Shown: one piece after another, positions 6,837 through 15,104 of the stretch | How positions within the stretch are numbered: position 1 is the first letter of the stretch | Layout of the letters: each line of letters opens with the position of its first letter | DNA from: Rhodothermaceae bacterium | GTDB taxonomy: Bacteria > Bacteroidota > Rhodothermia > Balneolales > Cyclonatronaceae | NCBI GenBank assembly: GCA_020201275.1 | Contig: JAIVHB010000007.1 | Coordinates: 1-34,029, forward strand | Direction of reading: 5' to 3' | Length of the DNA stretch: 34,029 nt | The notes under the pieces: generated by a model | The model's input: only the letters and a program-made list of their open reading frames with translations | Database searches by the model: none | Told to the model about the DNA's origin: nothing | Translations under genes and position numbers: made by a program

Positions 6837-8561
6837 TCAGGATTGACGCCTGAAAGCGGCAGAACCGAAATCGACCTCCTTGCCGTTATAGGTCAGCTTT
6901 ACGCCGCCAGGTGAGGATTTTCCGCCCTCAGGCCCGAACGAAGACACCGTCTCGCCGAGCTGTTCAACCGGTACATCCCTGCCAATCTGCCGGGGTTTGT
7001 CACCGTAGAAACTGTCGATATGCAGGGTTTGTGTTGGGTAGGCGAATTCAACCCCGACTTCTTTGGCCATCTTCAGAATTTCAAGAAAGATATTGTGGCG
7101 CTGCTGCAGCTCGTCGCTCCAGCTGGGTACTTTCAGAAATACATAGAACAGCACATCAAGGGAGTGCGAACCGAATTCGTTGAAGTGGATTTCGAAAAAA
7201 TCTTTCCGGGTGTATGGATTGGCCTGAACAATCGCCTTCAACCCCTCTACAAAGGCTTCCATCTGCTCGGGTGTGGTACTGTAGGTGAGGTTCAGCCGCG
7301 TGAGAATTCTCCTGAACTGCCGCATCCCGAGGTTGTCGATCGATGAGTCGGCAACACGGGCATTCGGTACACTCACCAGCGAGTTGTAGAAGGTTCTCAC
7401 ACGTGTGGTCCTGAACCCGACTTCTTCAACTACTCCCTCCATGTCGCCAATCTTGATCCAGTCTCCGATACGGAACGGCCTGTCGGCGAAGATGGTGATC
7501 GACCCGAAAAAATTGGCCAGGGTGTCGCGGGCGGCAAGCGCTACCGCCAGACCGCCGATACCCAGACCCGCCAGCACCGATGTTACGTTGATCCCCTTGT
7601 TCTGCAAAATGAACAACACGCCGATAACTATGATGAAAATTTTCAGTGTTTTTCGCAGCAGGGGTACAAGCTGCTCATCGAGCGTACTTTCCGTTTTTGC
7701 CGTTACCGAAGCCAGGTATTCCGACAACACATTAACCATTCCGTACAGCAGCCAGATCAGCGAGGCAAGCAGCGCCACTTCAAAGGTTGTACGCAAGAAG
7801 TAATTGACCGTTACCGGGAGCATCAGATTGGTGTAGGTGATCAGGTAAAACAGGATCATGACCACAAAACTGATGGGCTTGTCGGCCTCTTTCACTACCA
7901 GATCATCCCACTTGGTGCTCGTTTTCTGTGTGAGCTTGAGCGCATATTTATCCAGCAGGAAAATCGTTACACTGCGCAGTACCAGACCGATCAGAATCCA
8001 GAAAAACAGCGCGATATACTGCCACAGAGTGAGGCCGCCCAGCTCCCGGTGCATATACCCGGGAAGGTTATCAACCACCACATCCACAAAGATGGAAAAT
8101 GTGCTGCGGTACAGGTCCGGTATTATATCAACGGTCGATTTCGAGAATACCCAGACCGTATCCTGTCTTACCAGAAACACCTCCGGCAGCGTTTGAAAAA
8201 GGATGTAGGTATGCATACCGCTGAGGGTATCGGTGTATTCGCGCTCGCCGGGTATCGATTCCAGATCGATAATCAGGCCTCGGGCATCGAGCACCTTAAG
8301 CAGCTGCGATGCCCGGTCGATGCGTTCTTCAAGGTCAAGAGCGGGGTCGGCTATCATGGTGGTGGCGGCCAGTTCGGGCTGACGATGCCCTTTCATCTGC
8401 CAGTTTAAAAAGGTATGGACCGTTCTGCGGGGGTTATTGAGTAACCGTTCGTAGTCCTGGGCATCCGGTACTACCTGTGCACCGGCAGTGGCCGGACTCA
8501 TCGAGAGCAAACCGATCAGAAGTGCGATGAGTAGTGTACTGTTATATCCGGTTCTGTTCAT
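6837..8561 (-). CDS. MscS-family mechanosensitive ion channel with exported N-terminal domain
   Basis: This is a 574-residue protein. A cleavable signal peptide (residues 1-28, ending near TAGAQ) is followed by a soluble, probably periplasmic, region to about residue 170. Transmembrane segments lie around 180-203, 228-250, 258-282 and 305-322. The pore-lining helix of the MscS type covers about 325-352 (TSVLAGLGIGGLAVALAARDTLANFFGS, Gly/Ala-rich), followed by the beta domain (FADRPFRIGDWIKIGDMEGVVEEVGFRTTRVRT) and the alpha/beta vestibule. A tail of about 50 residues follows the vestibule. MscS channels release solutes on hypo-osmotic shock. The longer N-terminal region makes this an MscK/YbdG-like or plant-MSL1-like variant, not minimal MscS. 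It is tail-to-tail with the bacilliredoxin gene. Confidence 0.9.
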   Translation of the reverse strand: MNRTGYNSTLLIALLIGLLSMSPATAGAQVVPDAQDYERLLNNPRRTVHTFLNWQMKGHRQPELAATTMIADPALDLEERIDRASQLLKVLDARGLIIDLESIPGEREYTDTLSGMHTYILFQTLPEVFLVRQDTVWVFSKSTVDIIPDLYRSTFSIFVDVVVDNLPGYMHRELGGLTLWQYIALFFWILIGLVLRSVTIFLLDKYALKLTQKTSTKWDDLVVKEADKPISFVVMILFYLITYTNLMLPVTVNYFLRTTFEVALLASLIWLLYGMVNVLSEYLASVTAKTESTLDEQLVPLLRKTLKIFIIVIGVLFILQNKGINVTSVLAGLGIGGLAVALAARDTLANFFGSITIFADRPFRIGDWIKIGDMEGVVEEVGFRTTRVRTFYNSLVSVPNARVADSSIDNLGMRQFRRILTRLNLTYSTTPEQMEAFVEGLKAIVQANPYTRKDFFEIHFNEFGSHSLDVLFYVFLKVPSWSDELQQRHNIFLEILKMAKEVGVEFAYPTQTLHIDSFYGDKPRQIGRDVPVEQLGETVSSFGPEGGKSSPGGVKLTYNGKEVDFGSAAFRRQS

Positions 8562-8771
8562 TTCAGATCTTTGTTATTGGGTAATTGCAGGGTCAGGCAC
8601 CGGGAAGAATGTAGGGCCGTGTCCGGCCCGGTCCACACAGGGGTGGAGCCAGATGACGACATCCCGTACTCCGGTTGTCTGACCAGGGTTATAATTCAGC
8701 ATGAATATACGGTTCAGGGAAGTACGGAGCAGGCCGCGATGTGAAAAAACGTTCGCGTCCCGGGCCGCATG

Positions 8772-11294
8772 TCAGCGCGATGTCGTGAGCGTGGCGGCTC
8801 CGGCAAGGGCATAGGCCAGTGCCCCGGTTAGCAGAACGGTGCTGTACCCCCACTCGAGCGCCAGCCAGACCGCAAGTACCGTACTCACTACCGAGAAACA
8901 TCCGTTGATACCCCAGGCCCAGGGAACCTGCACAGAATCGGAACCCGACAGCCGCCGTATTCCCCCGGGAAACGGCACGCCCATCAGGAATCCGACAGGC
9001 GCTATGATCAGTACAGCGGCTGCAACCCTGACAGCCCCCGGCAAAGATATGCTCATACCGATAATGAAGGGCATTATAAACTGCAGCAGCCCCACCAACA
9101 CGGCCAGAACAATGAGCAAACCTTCAAGCCCGCGCCGGCGCCGGGTGATGTGCCTGCTGTAGTAACTCCCGGTACCGGAACTGATGAGCAGAATACCCAG
9201 CACCGCCGCAGTGGCGTATACGGGCTGACCAAAAAAGTGGATGAACTGCTGTATCAGGTTTATCTCCACAAACATAAATCCGGTGCCAATGCCCCCGAAA
9301 TAGATGAGGGTCCAGCTCTTTTTGCTGCCCCGCCAGCCCAGCCGGAACAGGGGCAGGATGATGAACAAAACCGCCGCGATAAAGATCTGTACTGCTGTGA
9401 GTAAAAGCACCAGGTAACCCAGCTCTATGAAAGGTAACGTTTGCCGGCCGTACCGGGAAAGCAGATCGCCTGTATTTTCGACTTTCAGGAACTGTGAGAA
9501 AAATGGCCGGTTATCGGTTGCCGGATCGATCCTGAACAGGTACTCATCGTAGAAGTCTGACCGGCCGCCCTGAACAATCGCATCCAGATAGCCGAAAAAT
9601 GAACGGTCAATTATGTTGTACCGTTGCCTCTCGCCATCGTTATCACCATCGCCGTAGCCATTGTCATTTCTTTCGCCATTACCGATGCGATCGTCATTGC
9701 CATTTCTATCGCTATTACCATCACCATCACTGATGCCATAGCCCTTATCCTTACCCTTACCCTTACCATCGCCGGGGCCTATGCCGGGCAGAAGAGCGGG
9801 ATCGAACTGTTTCTGTTCACAGAACGCACGTATGCGGGCTGTACTTTCATCGGTCAGCGGAGCGCGCGACAGGATAAAGGTAATCGTAGACCAGCTGCGG
9901 ATGGCCGCTATATGCGCTTCAGTATTCGAAATGCCGTTGCGCTCGGCCGTTTCGGCAAGTGTTGCAAGTATTCTCAGTGTGTTGCGCGGAGGCTGATCCA
10001 TCCAGGATGTGACCGCTATTACGCCGTCGTCAAGCAGCAGGTCCCACATCTGCCCGAAAGCCTCAAGGGTAAGGTCGTACTGCTCCTGCAGGGCATACAG
10101 ACCTGATGTGCCACCAAATGCATCCAGCGTGGGGAGAATGATGTGGGAGTAACCGCCCTCCGACCGGTTCAGCCACGCCCGGTTGCTCTGGTGTACAAGG
10201 TGTACATTTGTATGGTTGAGAATGCCTGCCCCATAGAAATCTTCGGATATCCGGCTGGCAAGGTCGGTAAGCCCCGGGTTGGCTTCAACCGCGGTTACAC
10301 GGTTCGCATTGTTGGCAACGGCATGAAATGCATGCCTGCCGGTACCTGCACTGGTTATGAGTACATTCCCGGCAGGCCTCACCAGGTAAGGCAGCTGCTT
10401 GGTGGTATGGGAGAATATATCGCGGGCAATTCCGGCGGGATCCTTTACCGGTCCCGACCAGTTTCCGTTCACAAACACCATGGGCTCAACGGGAATCGTG
10501 CCGGTGTAGTTCAGGCTCACTCCCGGTGCGTAACGGCTGGCATCGGTCTTAACGGCTGTGATAACCCCGTGCGGACCCGATTCGCGGATAAGCACTTCAG
10601 CACCGGGCAGGTTCATGGTTCCGCTCAGACCTTTGTACTGCGAAATGGTTATGTCGGGCGGGTTGAATAGTCCGGCACCGGCCGTGAGAAGTGCAAGCAG
10701 GGCCATGGGTGCCAGCCTTTTCCGGTTCCTGACCGAAGCGCTGATGTATGCGGCAGCCAGGGGCAGCAGGGCAAAAAAGGAGGTGAGCTGTTCAGGAAAC
10801 AGAAACCACATCGCAAGAACACCGGCCAGGCCACCAACGCCCGATCCCGCCATATTGAAAAAATAGATCCGGCCGATGTCGGCGGCATAGCGTGTCAGGA
10901 TCAGGCCGATAGCAAGAGCTCCCGTCAGAAAGGGGAGGGTATAAATCAGATAGACCAGAACAAGGCTCACGATCTCGCTGTTGTCGATGAACAGCAGCCA
11001 GGTGTCGAATCCTCCCACCACGTTTTCGACCAGGTAAACCGATGATGCCATGGCCAGGGAGGTGAGCAGCATCAGAAAGGGGATGAGGAAACCCGAGGCC
11101 GTGAGGAAATTTTTCCGGAAAAGAGCGAGCAGGGTTCCGCTGGCACCAAACCCCAACATGGCCACCGACAGCACCATATAGGCGAAATGGTGCCAGTGGG
11201 CAACAGAAAGAATCTGAATGAGGACGAGCTGCCAGGCTATAATCGCTGCTGAAAGAAGCCCAATCGCTATCCGGATTCTGTGCATCGCATTCAC
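8772..11294 (-). CDS. Spermidine-synthase-like integral membrane protein
   Basis: This 840-residue protein has about six or seven transmembrane helices (residues 1-210), a soluble Rossmann/SAM-binding region like polyamine aminopropyltransferases (about 220-600; NVLITSAGTGRHAFHAVANNANRVTAVEANPGL resembles the nucleotide-binding loop and acidic strand end) and a second membrane half (about 610-840). In the SpeE-like fold the aminopropyl-donor pocket normally has GGGDG; here it reads SAGTGRH, so real spermidine synthase activity is doubtful. Residues about 506-556 are a Gly/Asp/Asn/Lys-rich linker encoded by a degenerate short repeat (9630-9777). The start is GTG 11294, whose GTGA overlaps the stop of the pcm gene by four bases, or ATG 11285. 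Tight coupling to the exported isoaspartyl methyltransferase suggests a common envelope role, which is inference. Confidence 0.75.
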   Translation of the reverse strand: MNAMHRIRIAIGLLSAAIIAWQLVLIQILSVAHWHHFAYMVLSVAMLGFGASGTLLALFRKNFLTASGFLIPFLMLLTSLAMASSVYLVENVVGGFDTWLLFIDNSEIVSLVLVYLIYTLPFLTGALAIGLILTRYAADIGRIYFFNMAGSGVGGLAGVLAMWFLFPEQLTSFFALLPLAAAYISASVRNRKRLAPMALLALLTAGAGLFNPPDITISQYKGLSGTMNLPGAEVLIRESGPHGVITAVKTDASRYAPGVSLNYTGTIPVEPMVFVNGNWSGPVKDPAGIARDIFSHTTKQLPYLVRPAGNVLITSAGTGRHAFHAVANNANRVTAVEANPGLTDLASRISEDFYGAGILNHTNVHLVHQSNRAWLNRSEGGYSHIILPTLDAFGGTSGLYALQEQYDLTLEAFGQMWDLLLDDGVIAVTSWMDQPPRNTLRILATLAETAERNGISNTEAHIAAIRSWSTITFILSRAPLTDESTARIRAFCEQKQFDPALLPGIGPGDGKGKGKDKGYGISDGDGNSDRNGNDDRIGNGERNDNGYGDGDNDGERQRYNIIDRSFFGYLDAIVQGGRSDFYDEYLFRIDPATDNRPFFSQFLKVENTGDLLSRYGRQTLPFIELGYLVLLLTAVQIFIAAVLFIILPLFRLGWRGSKKSWTLIYFGGIGTGFMFVEINLIQQFIHFFGQPVYATAAVLGILLISSGTGSYYSRHITRRRRGLEGLLIVLAVLVGLLQFIMPFIIGMSISLPGAVRVAAAVLIIAPVGFLMGVPFPGGIRRLSGSDSVQVPWAWGINGCFSVVSTVLAVWLALEWGYSTVLLTGALAYALAGAATLTTSR
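9630..9777 (-). repeat. Degenerate hexanucleotide repeat encoding a G/D/N/K-rich linker
   Basis: On the coding (minus) strand the stretch is made of variants of GGTAAG, GGTGAT and GGCAAT. The purest part is a run of GGTAAG units near 9748-9770. It inserts about 50 residues, rich in G-D, G-N and G-K pairs, into the soluble domain of the spermidine-synthase-like protein. The plus strand shows the complementary CCATCG/ATTACC pattern. Such tracts can change length by slippage in steps of two residues. Confidence 0.75.
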
Positions 11295-11986
11295 TCTTCC
11301 GCTCGGGTGAAGGGCACGAATCGTACAGGCAGTACATTCCGTGTGCGCACACGCTCGCCGTCTTTTTCAACCAGCATCAGGTTCTGGGTAAAATAGGGTG
11401 AACCCACGGGGATAATCATCCTGCCGCCGGACGCAAGCTGCTGAATGAGCGGTGGCGGAATGTGTTCGGCGGCGGCTGTAACCACTATGGCATCGAAGGG
11501 TGCGTATTCTTCCCATCCGTGGTAGCCGTCGGCTATTTTCACGAGTACATTTGTGTATTCGTTTTCTTCAAGTACCCCGGCGGCAGTCATGCCAAGCGAC
11601 TCAACAATTTCGATGGTGTAAACCGTATCCACAATTTCGGCAAGCACAGCAGCCTGGTACCCCGATCCGGTACCGATTTCAAGCACGCGCATACCGGGCT
11701 TCGGCTCCACCAGCTCGGTCATCAGCGCAACGATGTAGGGCTGTGAAATCGTCTGCCCGTAGCCGATGGGCAGGGGGGAGTCGTCGTAGGCCTGTGAAGT
11801 CCGCTGCGGGGGTACAAACAGATGCCGCCTGACCGTACGCATGGCATCAAGGGTGGCTTCATCGCTGATGCCGCGATTTGCTATCTGCCGCTCGACCATT
11901 CTGTTCCGCTCGTTCTGGTAATCGTTCTGGGCAGAAATTACAGCCGGAAGAAAAAAGAAGCAGGCCAGTATGGTAATGGTTCTCAT
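11291..11986 (-). CDS. pcm: Protein-L-isoaspartate O-methyltransferase, exported
   Basis: This 231-residue PCMT repairs isoaspartyl residues by methylating them with S-adenosylmethionine. The diagnostic YGQTISQPYIVALMTELV segment is present, followed by SAM motif I (VLEIGTGSGYQAAVLAEI), the acidic strand (VYTIEIVESL) and FDAIVVTAAAEHIPPPLIQQLASGGRMIIPVG. Residues 1-19 (MRTITILACFFFLPAVISA) form a cleavable signal peptide, so the enzyme should work in the periplasm, unlike the classic cytosolic Pcm; signal-bearing versions are known in several phyla. A strong AGGAGG (complement of 11994-11999) precedes the ATG by seven bases, which settles the start. It overlaps the following membrane protein gene by four bases and lies 82 bases after the Rrf2 gene on the same strand, so a three-gene operon is likely. 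Confidence 0.92.
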   Translation of the reverse strand: MRTITILACFFFLPAVISAQNDYQNERNRMVERQIANRGISDEATLDAMRTVRRHLFVPPQRTSQAYDDSPLPIGYGQTISQPYIVALMTELVEPKPGMRVLEIGTGSGYQAAVLAEIVDTVYTIEIVESLGMTAAGVLEENEYTNVLVKIADGYHGWEEYAPFDAIVVTAAAEHIPPPLIQQLASGGRMIIPVGSPYFTQNLMLVEKDGERVRTRNVLPVRFVPFTRAEE

Positions 11987-12068
11987 TGATCATCCTCCTG
12001 TCTGTAGCAAAGATGATGAATGACCACATGGAATTCAACATATATCGGATAAAAGCGACGTAACCCGC

Positions 12069-12539
12069 TTATCCCGGAACGTTGTATCCCGTGCGTCTTT
12101 CGAATTTCAGACGCAGATTAAACCAGTTGTCGGTCATTTCACCGGAGGCTTCTGCAAAGGTAGTATTGGATAGCCACGTGCGAATCTCCGTCCTCATATT
12201 GGCCCAGTTTTCATGAAACGGGCAGGGTTCAATATGTCCGCATCCGGGTATGCCCAAAATGCACCGCTCGAAGAAATCGTTGCCATCTATAGCTTCCACA
12301 ACTTCAAGTATGGTGATCTGTGTTGGTTCCTTTTTCAGATATACACCACCATTGAGGCCGCGCCGGGTACTGAGAATGCCGTGAGGCACCAGCTTTGCCA
12401 GCGTTTGCGACAGGTATGCGGCAGGGCAGTTCAACGGTTTCGCAAGATCACCGGCCGAGATAGCTTTTCCCATGGGTTCCCGTGATAACGCAATGATTGC
12501 AGAAACGGCGTACTGAGCGCCTTGTGATAGTAGTTCCAT
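12069..12539 (-). CDS. Rrf2-family transcriptional regulator with Fe-S cysteine triad
   Basis: This 156-residue protein has an N-terminal winged helix (MELLSQGAQYAVSAIIALS, then ISAGDLAKPLNCPAAYLSQTLAKLVPHGILSTRRGLNGGVYL) and the Rrf2 dimerisation helix. The RRGLNGGVYL wing is characteristic. Cys93, Cys100 and Cys106 (CILGIPGCGHIEPC) are spaced like the [2Fe-2S] or [4Fe-4S] ligands of IscR and NsrR (here CX6CX5C), so it probably senses oxygen, nitric oxide or redox state. There is no isc/suf gene next to it, so its regulon cannot be read from context. A perfect 10-bp inverted repeat 54 bases upstream of the ATG (12593-12619) is a good candidate for its own operator. It probably leads the pcm operon. 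Confidence 0.9.
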   Translation of the reverse strand: MELLSQGAQYAVSAIIALSREPMGKAISAGDLAKPLNCPAAYLSQTLAKLVPHGILSTRRGLNGGVYLKKEPTQITILEVVEAIDGNDFFERCILGIPGCGHIEPCPFHENWANMRTEIRTWLSNTTFAEASGEMTDNWFNLRLKFERRTGYNVPG

Positions 12540-12592
12540 CTGATTTGTGCTTCCAGTTCAGGTTTAGTTTGTTTTAATATACACAGACTGAA

Positions 12593-12619
12593 TTATAATA
12601 TTGAAATTAAATATTATAA
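12593..12619. promoter_or_regulatory. Perfect inverted repeat, candidate Rrf2 operator
   Basis: TTATAATATT (12593-12602) and AATATTATAA (12610-12619) are exact inverted arms around a 7-base spacer. The total span of 27 bp is in the range of operators bound by Rrf2 dimers. It lies 54 bp upstream of the Rrf2 ATG, where a promoter is expected, in the divergent gap with the M3 peptidase gene, and could control both. There is no T-run and the arms are all A/T, so it is not a typical terminator. Confidence 0.55.
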
Positions 12620-12811
12620 ACATAACAAACCATTTCTGAGCCCGGAAACAGGGTGATATGTTGTTTTATATCTGACTACCATCATTTGCCGGCCCGTGTA
12701 GACAGGTGACAAATATTGAATAAACGGCCCTTCCGGTACCCGTTAGCGTTGGAAAAGGTTATATTCGCTCTGTCATCATTAACTACCGATAAAATCCAAA
12801 AGGCGAATATT

Positions 12812-14929
12812 ATGAAGACCACCATCTGCAGCCTTGTAACATTATTATTTCTAACCATTGCCTGTGGCGATACCGACCCGATGAAAAACAATCCATTCTC
12901 TGAGCCAAGTACACTGCCGTTTGAAGCACCCGATTTCAACCGGATAAACGACGATCATTTTCTTCCTGCCTACCGTGAAGGAATGCGCATAGAGATGGAA
13001 GAGATTGAAATGATTGCCACCAACCCCGGGCCGCCTACCTTTGGTAATACCATTGTTGCCATGGAGCAGACCGGTGAGCTGCTCACCCGTGTACGACGTG
13101 TTTTTTCAAACCTCACATCGGCCCACACCAATGAAAAGCTCCAAAAAATTCAGTCGGAACTTGCACCGGAACTGGCCGCCCATTCCGATAATATCTGGCT
13201 CAACAACGCACTGTTTGAACGCGTTAAAACCCTGTATGATAACAGGGAGCAGGCAGATCTTGACCCCTCATCCATGAAACTGCTTGAAGATACCCACCGC
13301 AATTTTGTGCGTGCCGGCGCCGAGCTGAACCCGGACCAGCAATCGAGGATGCGGCAGATCAATGAGCGCATCTCGTCGCTCACCACCAAATTCCAGGAAA
13401 ACCTGCTTGCCATGACACGCGAAAGGGCCGTCGTTCTCGACGACGAAGCACTGCTCGAAGGCCTGAGCCCTGATCGCATAGCCTCCGCCCGCGAAGCAGC
13501 ATCGGCGAGAGGGCATGAAGGGAAGTACCTGCTGTCCATCACCAACACCACCCGCGTACCCATCCTCTCCAGCCTCGACAACCGCGACGTGCGCAGGCAG
13601 GTATGGGAAGCATCGGCCAACCGTGGTATCGGTGAGGAAGGCGGCATTGACAACCGGCCTCTTGTTCATGAACTGGTAAGCCTGCGTGCCGAAAGGGCCA
13701 GCCTGCTCGGTTACTCCAGCTTTGCAGAGTTCGCCATTGAGCCCCAAACGGCCGGATCTCCCGAAAATGTACTGAACATGCTTTCCGGCCTCATTCCCGA
13801 CCTGCTTGCCAATACCGCAGCGGAATCGGAACTGATCACCGAAATGATGCGCAGGGATGGTATAAGCGATGACCTCATGCCCTGGGACTGGGAGTACTAC
13901 GCCGAAAAAGTACGTAAAGAGCAGTACGATATCGATGAAGAGGAAATTCGGCCCTACTTTGAGCTGAACCGGGTTTTGGAAGACGGGGTTTTCTATACCA
14001 TGAACCGCCTCTATGGTATCAGCTTTGAAGAGCGCCACGACCTGCCGGTCTATCACCCTGAAGTACGGGTATTCAATGTTTACGATCACGACGGATCGCA
14101 GCTCGGCCTGTTTTATGCCGATTATTTTTCAAGGGATTCTAAACGCGGTGGAGCGTGGATGAACTCGTTCGTGCTGCAGTCCGGGCTGTTGGAACAGAAA
14201 CCGGTCATAGCGAATGTGCTGAACATACCTCCGCCGGCAGAAGGCCAACCCGCCCTAATCAGTTTCGATAATGTTACCACGCTGTTCCATGAAATGGGTC
14301 ATGGCGTACACGGATTGCTCTCTGATGTAGATTATCCCTCGCAGGCCGGTACGTCGGTCCCCCGCGATTTTGTGGAGTTTCCGTCAACATTCGAAGAAGA
14401 TTGGGCTATTCACCCGGAAGTACTCAGCAACTACGCCGTTCACCATGAAACCGGTGAGCCGATTCCGCAGGAACTGCTCAGCCGGGTAATTGCGGCAAGG
14501 GGCTTTAACCAGGGCTTCGATACCCAGGAATACCTTGCATCAGCCCTCGTCGATATGGAGTGGCACATGCTCGCCCCGGGTGCGGAACCGGAAGATGTGG
14601 AAACCTTTGAAAATCAGGCCCTCGAAAAATACGGCCTGGATAACCCGGCCATACCGCCGCGGTACAAATCGGCTTATTTCTCGCACATCTTCTCCGGCGG
14701 TTACTCGGCCAACTATTACGCTTACATATGGAGTGAGATCCTTGCGGCCGATGCTTTCCGGTTCATGCAGGAAGAGGGCGGACTGACCCGCGAAAACGGC
14801 GACCGTTACCGCAGGTATATCCTCTCACGGGGAGGTACCCGCGATGCGATGGAAATGTACCGTGAATTTCGTGGCGTCGACCCCGATGTAACATATCTGC
14901 TCCAACGCCGGGGACTCGTTACCGGCTAA
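12812..14929 (+). CDS. M3 family oligopeptidase (Dcp-type), lipoprotein
   Basis: This 705-residue zinc metallopeptidase resembles peptidyl-dipeptidase Dcp and oligopeptidase A. The active site is His493-Glu494-x-x-His497 (HEMGHGVHGLLSDV), with the third ligand Glu522 in PRDFVEFPSTFEEDW. The C-terminal FSHIFSGGYSANYYAYIWSEILAADAF segment carries the conserved His/Tyr pair of the substrate site. The ATG at 12812 gives a short signal peptide with a lipobox (LFLTIAC, Cys18), so it is an envelope lipoprotein, as is common for M3 enzymes in this group; a longer frame from TTG 12716 would bury the signal and is less likely. It should cut short peptides during peptide uptake or turnover. A repeat-derived terminator lies after its stop (15061-15104). 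Confidence 0.92.
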   Translation: MKTTICSLVTLLFLTIACGDTDPMKNNPFSEPSTLPFEAPDFNRINDDHFLPAYREGMRIEMEEIEMIATNPGPPTFGNTIVAMEQTGELLTRVRRVFSNLTSAHTNEKLQKIQSELAPELAAHSDNIWLNNALFERVKTLYDNREQADLDPSSMKLLEDTHRNFVRAGAELNPDQQSRMRQINERISSLTTKFQENLLAMTRERAVVLDDEALLEGLSPDRIASAREAASARGHEGKYLLSITNTTRVPILSSLDNRDVRRQVWEASANRGIGEEGGIDNRPLVHELVSLRAERASLLGYSSFAEFAIEPQTAGSPENVLNMLSGLIPDLLANTAAESELITEMMRRDGISDDLMPWDWEYYAEKVRKEQYDIDEEEIRPYFELNRVLEDGVFYTMNRLYGISFEERHDLPVYHPEVRVFNVYDHDGSQLGLFYADYFSRDSKRGGAWMNSFVLQSGLLEQKPVIANVLNIPPPAEGQPALISFDNVTTLFHEMGHGVHGLLSDVDYPSQAGTSVPRDFVEFPSTFEEDWAIHPEVLSNYAVHHETGEPIPQELLSRVIAARGFNQGFDTQEYLASALVDMEWHMLAPGAEPEDVETFENQALEKYGLDNPAIPPRYKSAYFSHIFSGGYSANYYAYIWSEILAADAFRFMQEEGGLTRENGDRYRRYILSRGGTRDAMEMYREFRGVDPDVTYLLQRRGLVTG

Positions 14930-14943
14930 GGTTCTGAAACGTT

Positions 14944-15098
14944 GGATGTAACCCCTGGCCAGGTTCAGCGCCTGGCCCGACGAGTAAAGCTGAGGTTTGT
15001 GAAAGCCGGGATGTAACCGGTTCGCTGCAGTGTGCCCGAAGCAGTGAAAAGGCCGGATGTAACCGGTTCGCTGTATTGCACTCTAAGCAGTGAACCGG
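14944..15098 (+). repeat. Three GGATGTAACC-hairpin repeat units
   Basis: The 10-mer GGATGTAACC starts at 14944, 15009 and 15055. Each copy is followed by an inverted repeat. In the first, GGCCAGG/CCTGGCC (14957-14977) forms a 7-bp stem. In the second and third, CCGGATGTAACCGGTTCGCTG leads into a stem closed by CAGTGAA; those two units are about 46 bp and tandem. A related unit lies after yidC at 31857. The array fills the gap between two convergent genes. Confidence 0.7.
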
Positions 15099-15104
15099 TT
15101 TTTT
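15061..15104 (+). terminator. Rho-independent terminator after the M3 peptidase gene
   Basis: AACCGGTTCGCTG (15061-15073) pairs with CAGTGAACCGGTT (15088-15100), 13 bp with one G-T pair, followed by TTTT for a run of six T (15099-15104). This is the strongest terminator seen on the plus strand. Its T-run overlaps the stop codon of the convergent PrcB-like gene. Confidence 0.85.

Noticed and set aside
8562-8771. Terminator or small RNA in the mscS/SpeE-like gap
   Set aside because: A GGGCC/GGCCC hairpin (8614-8629) exists but has no T-run, and no promoter or conserved structure could be argued for.
9624-10106. Plus-strand frame with a strikingly hydrophobic I/T/A repeat, resembling a membrane protein
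   Set aside because: It is the complement of the G/D/N-coding repeat in the spermidine-synthase-like gene; the rest of the frame shows no family features.
12716-12811. N-terminal extension of the M3 peptidase from a TTG start
   Set aside because: It would place 32 residues ahead of a clear lipoprotein signal peptide that starts at ATG 12812.
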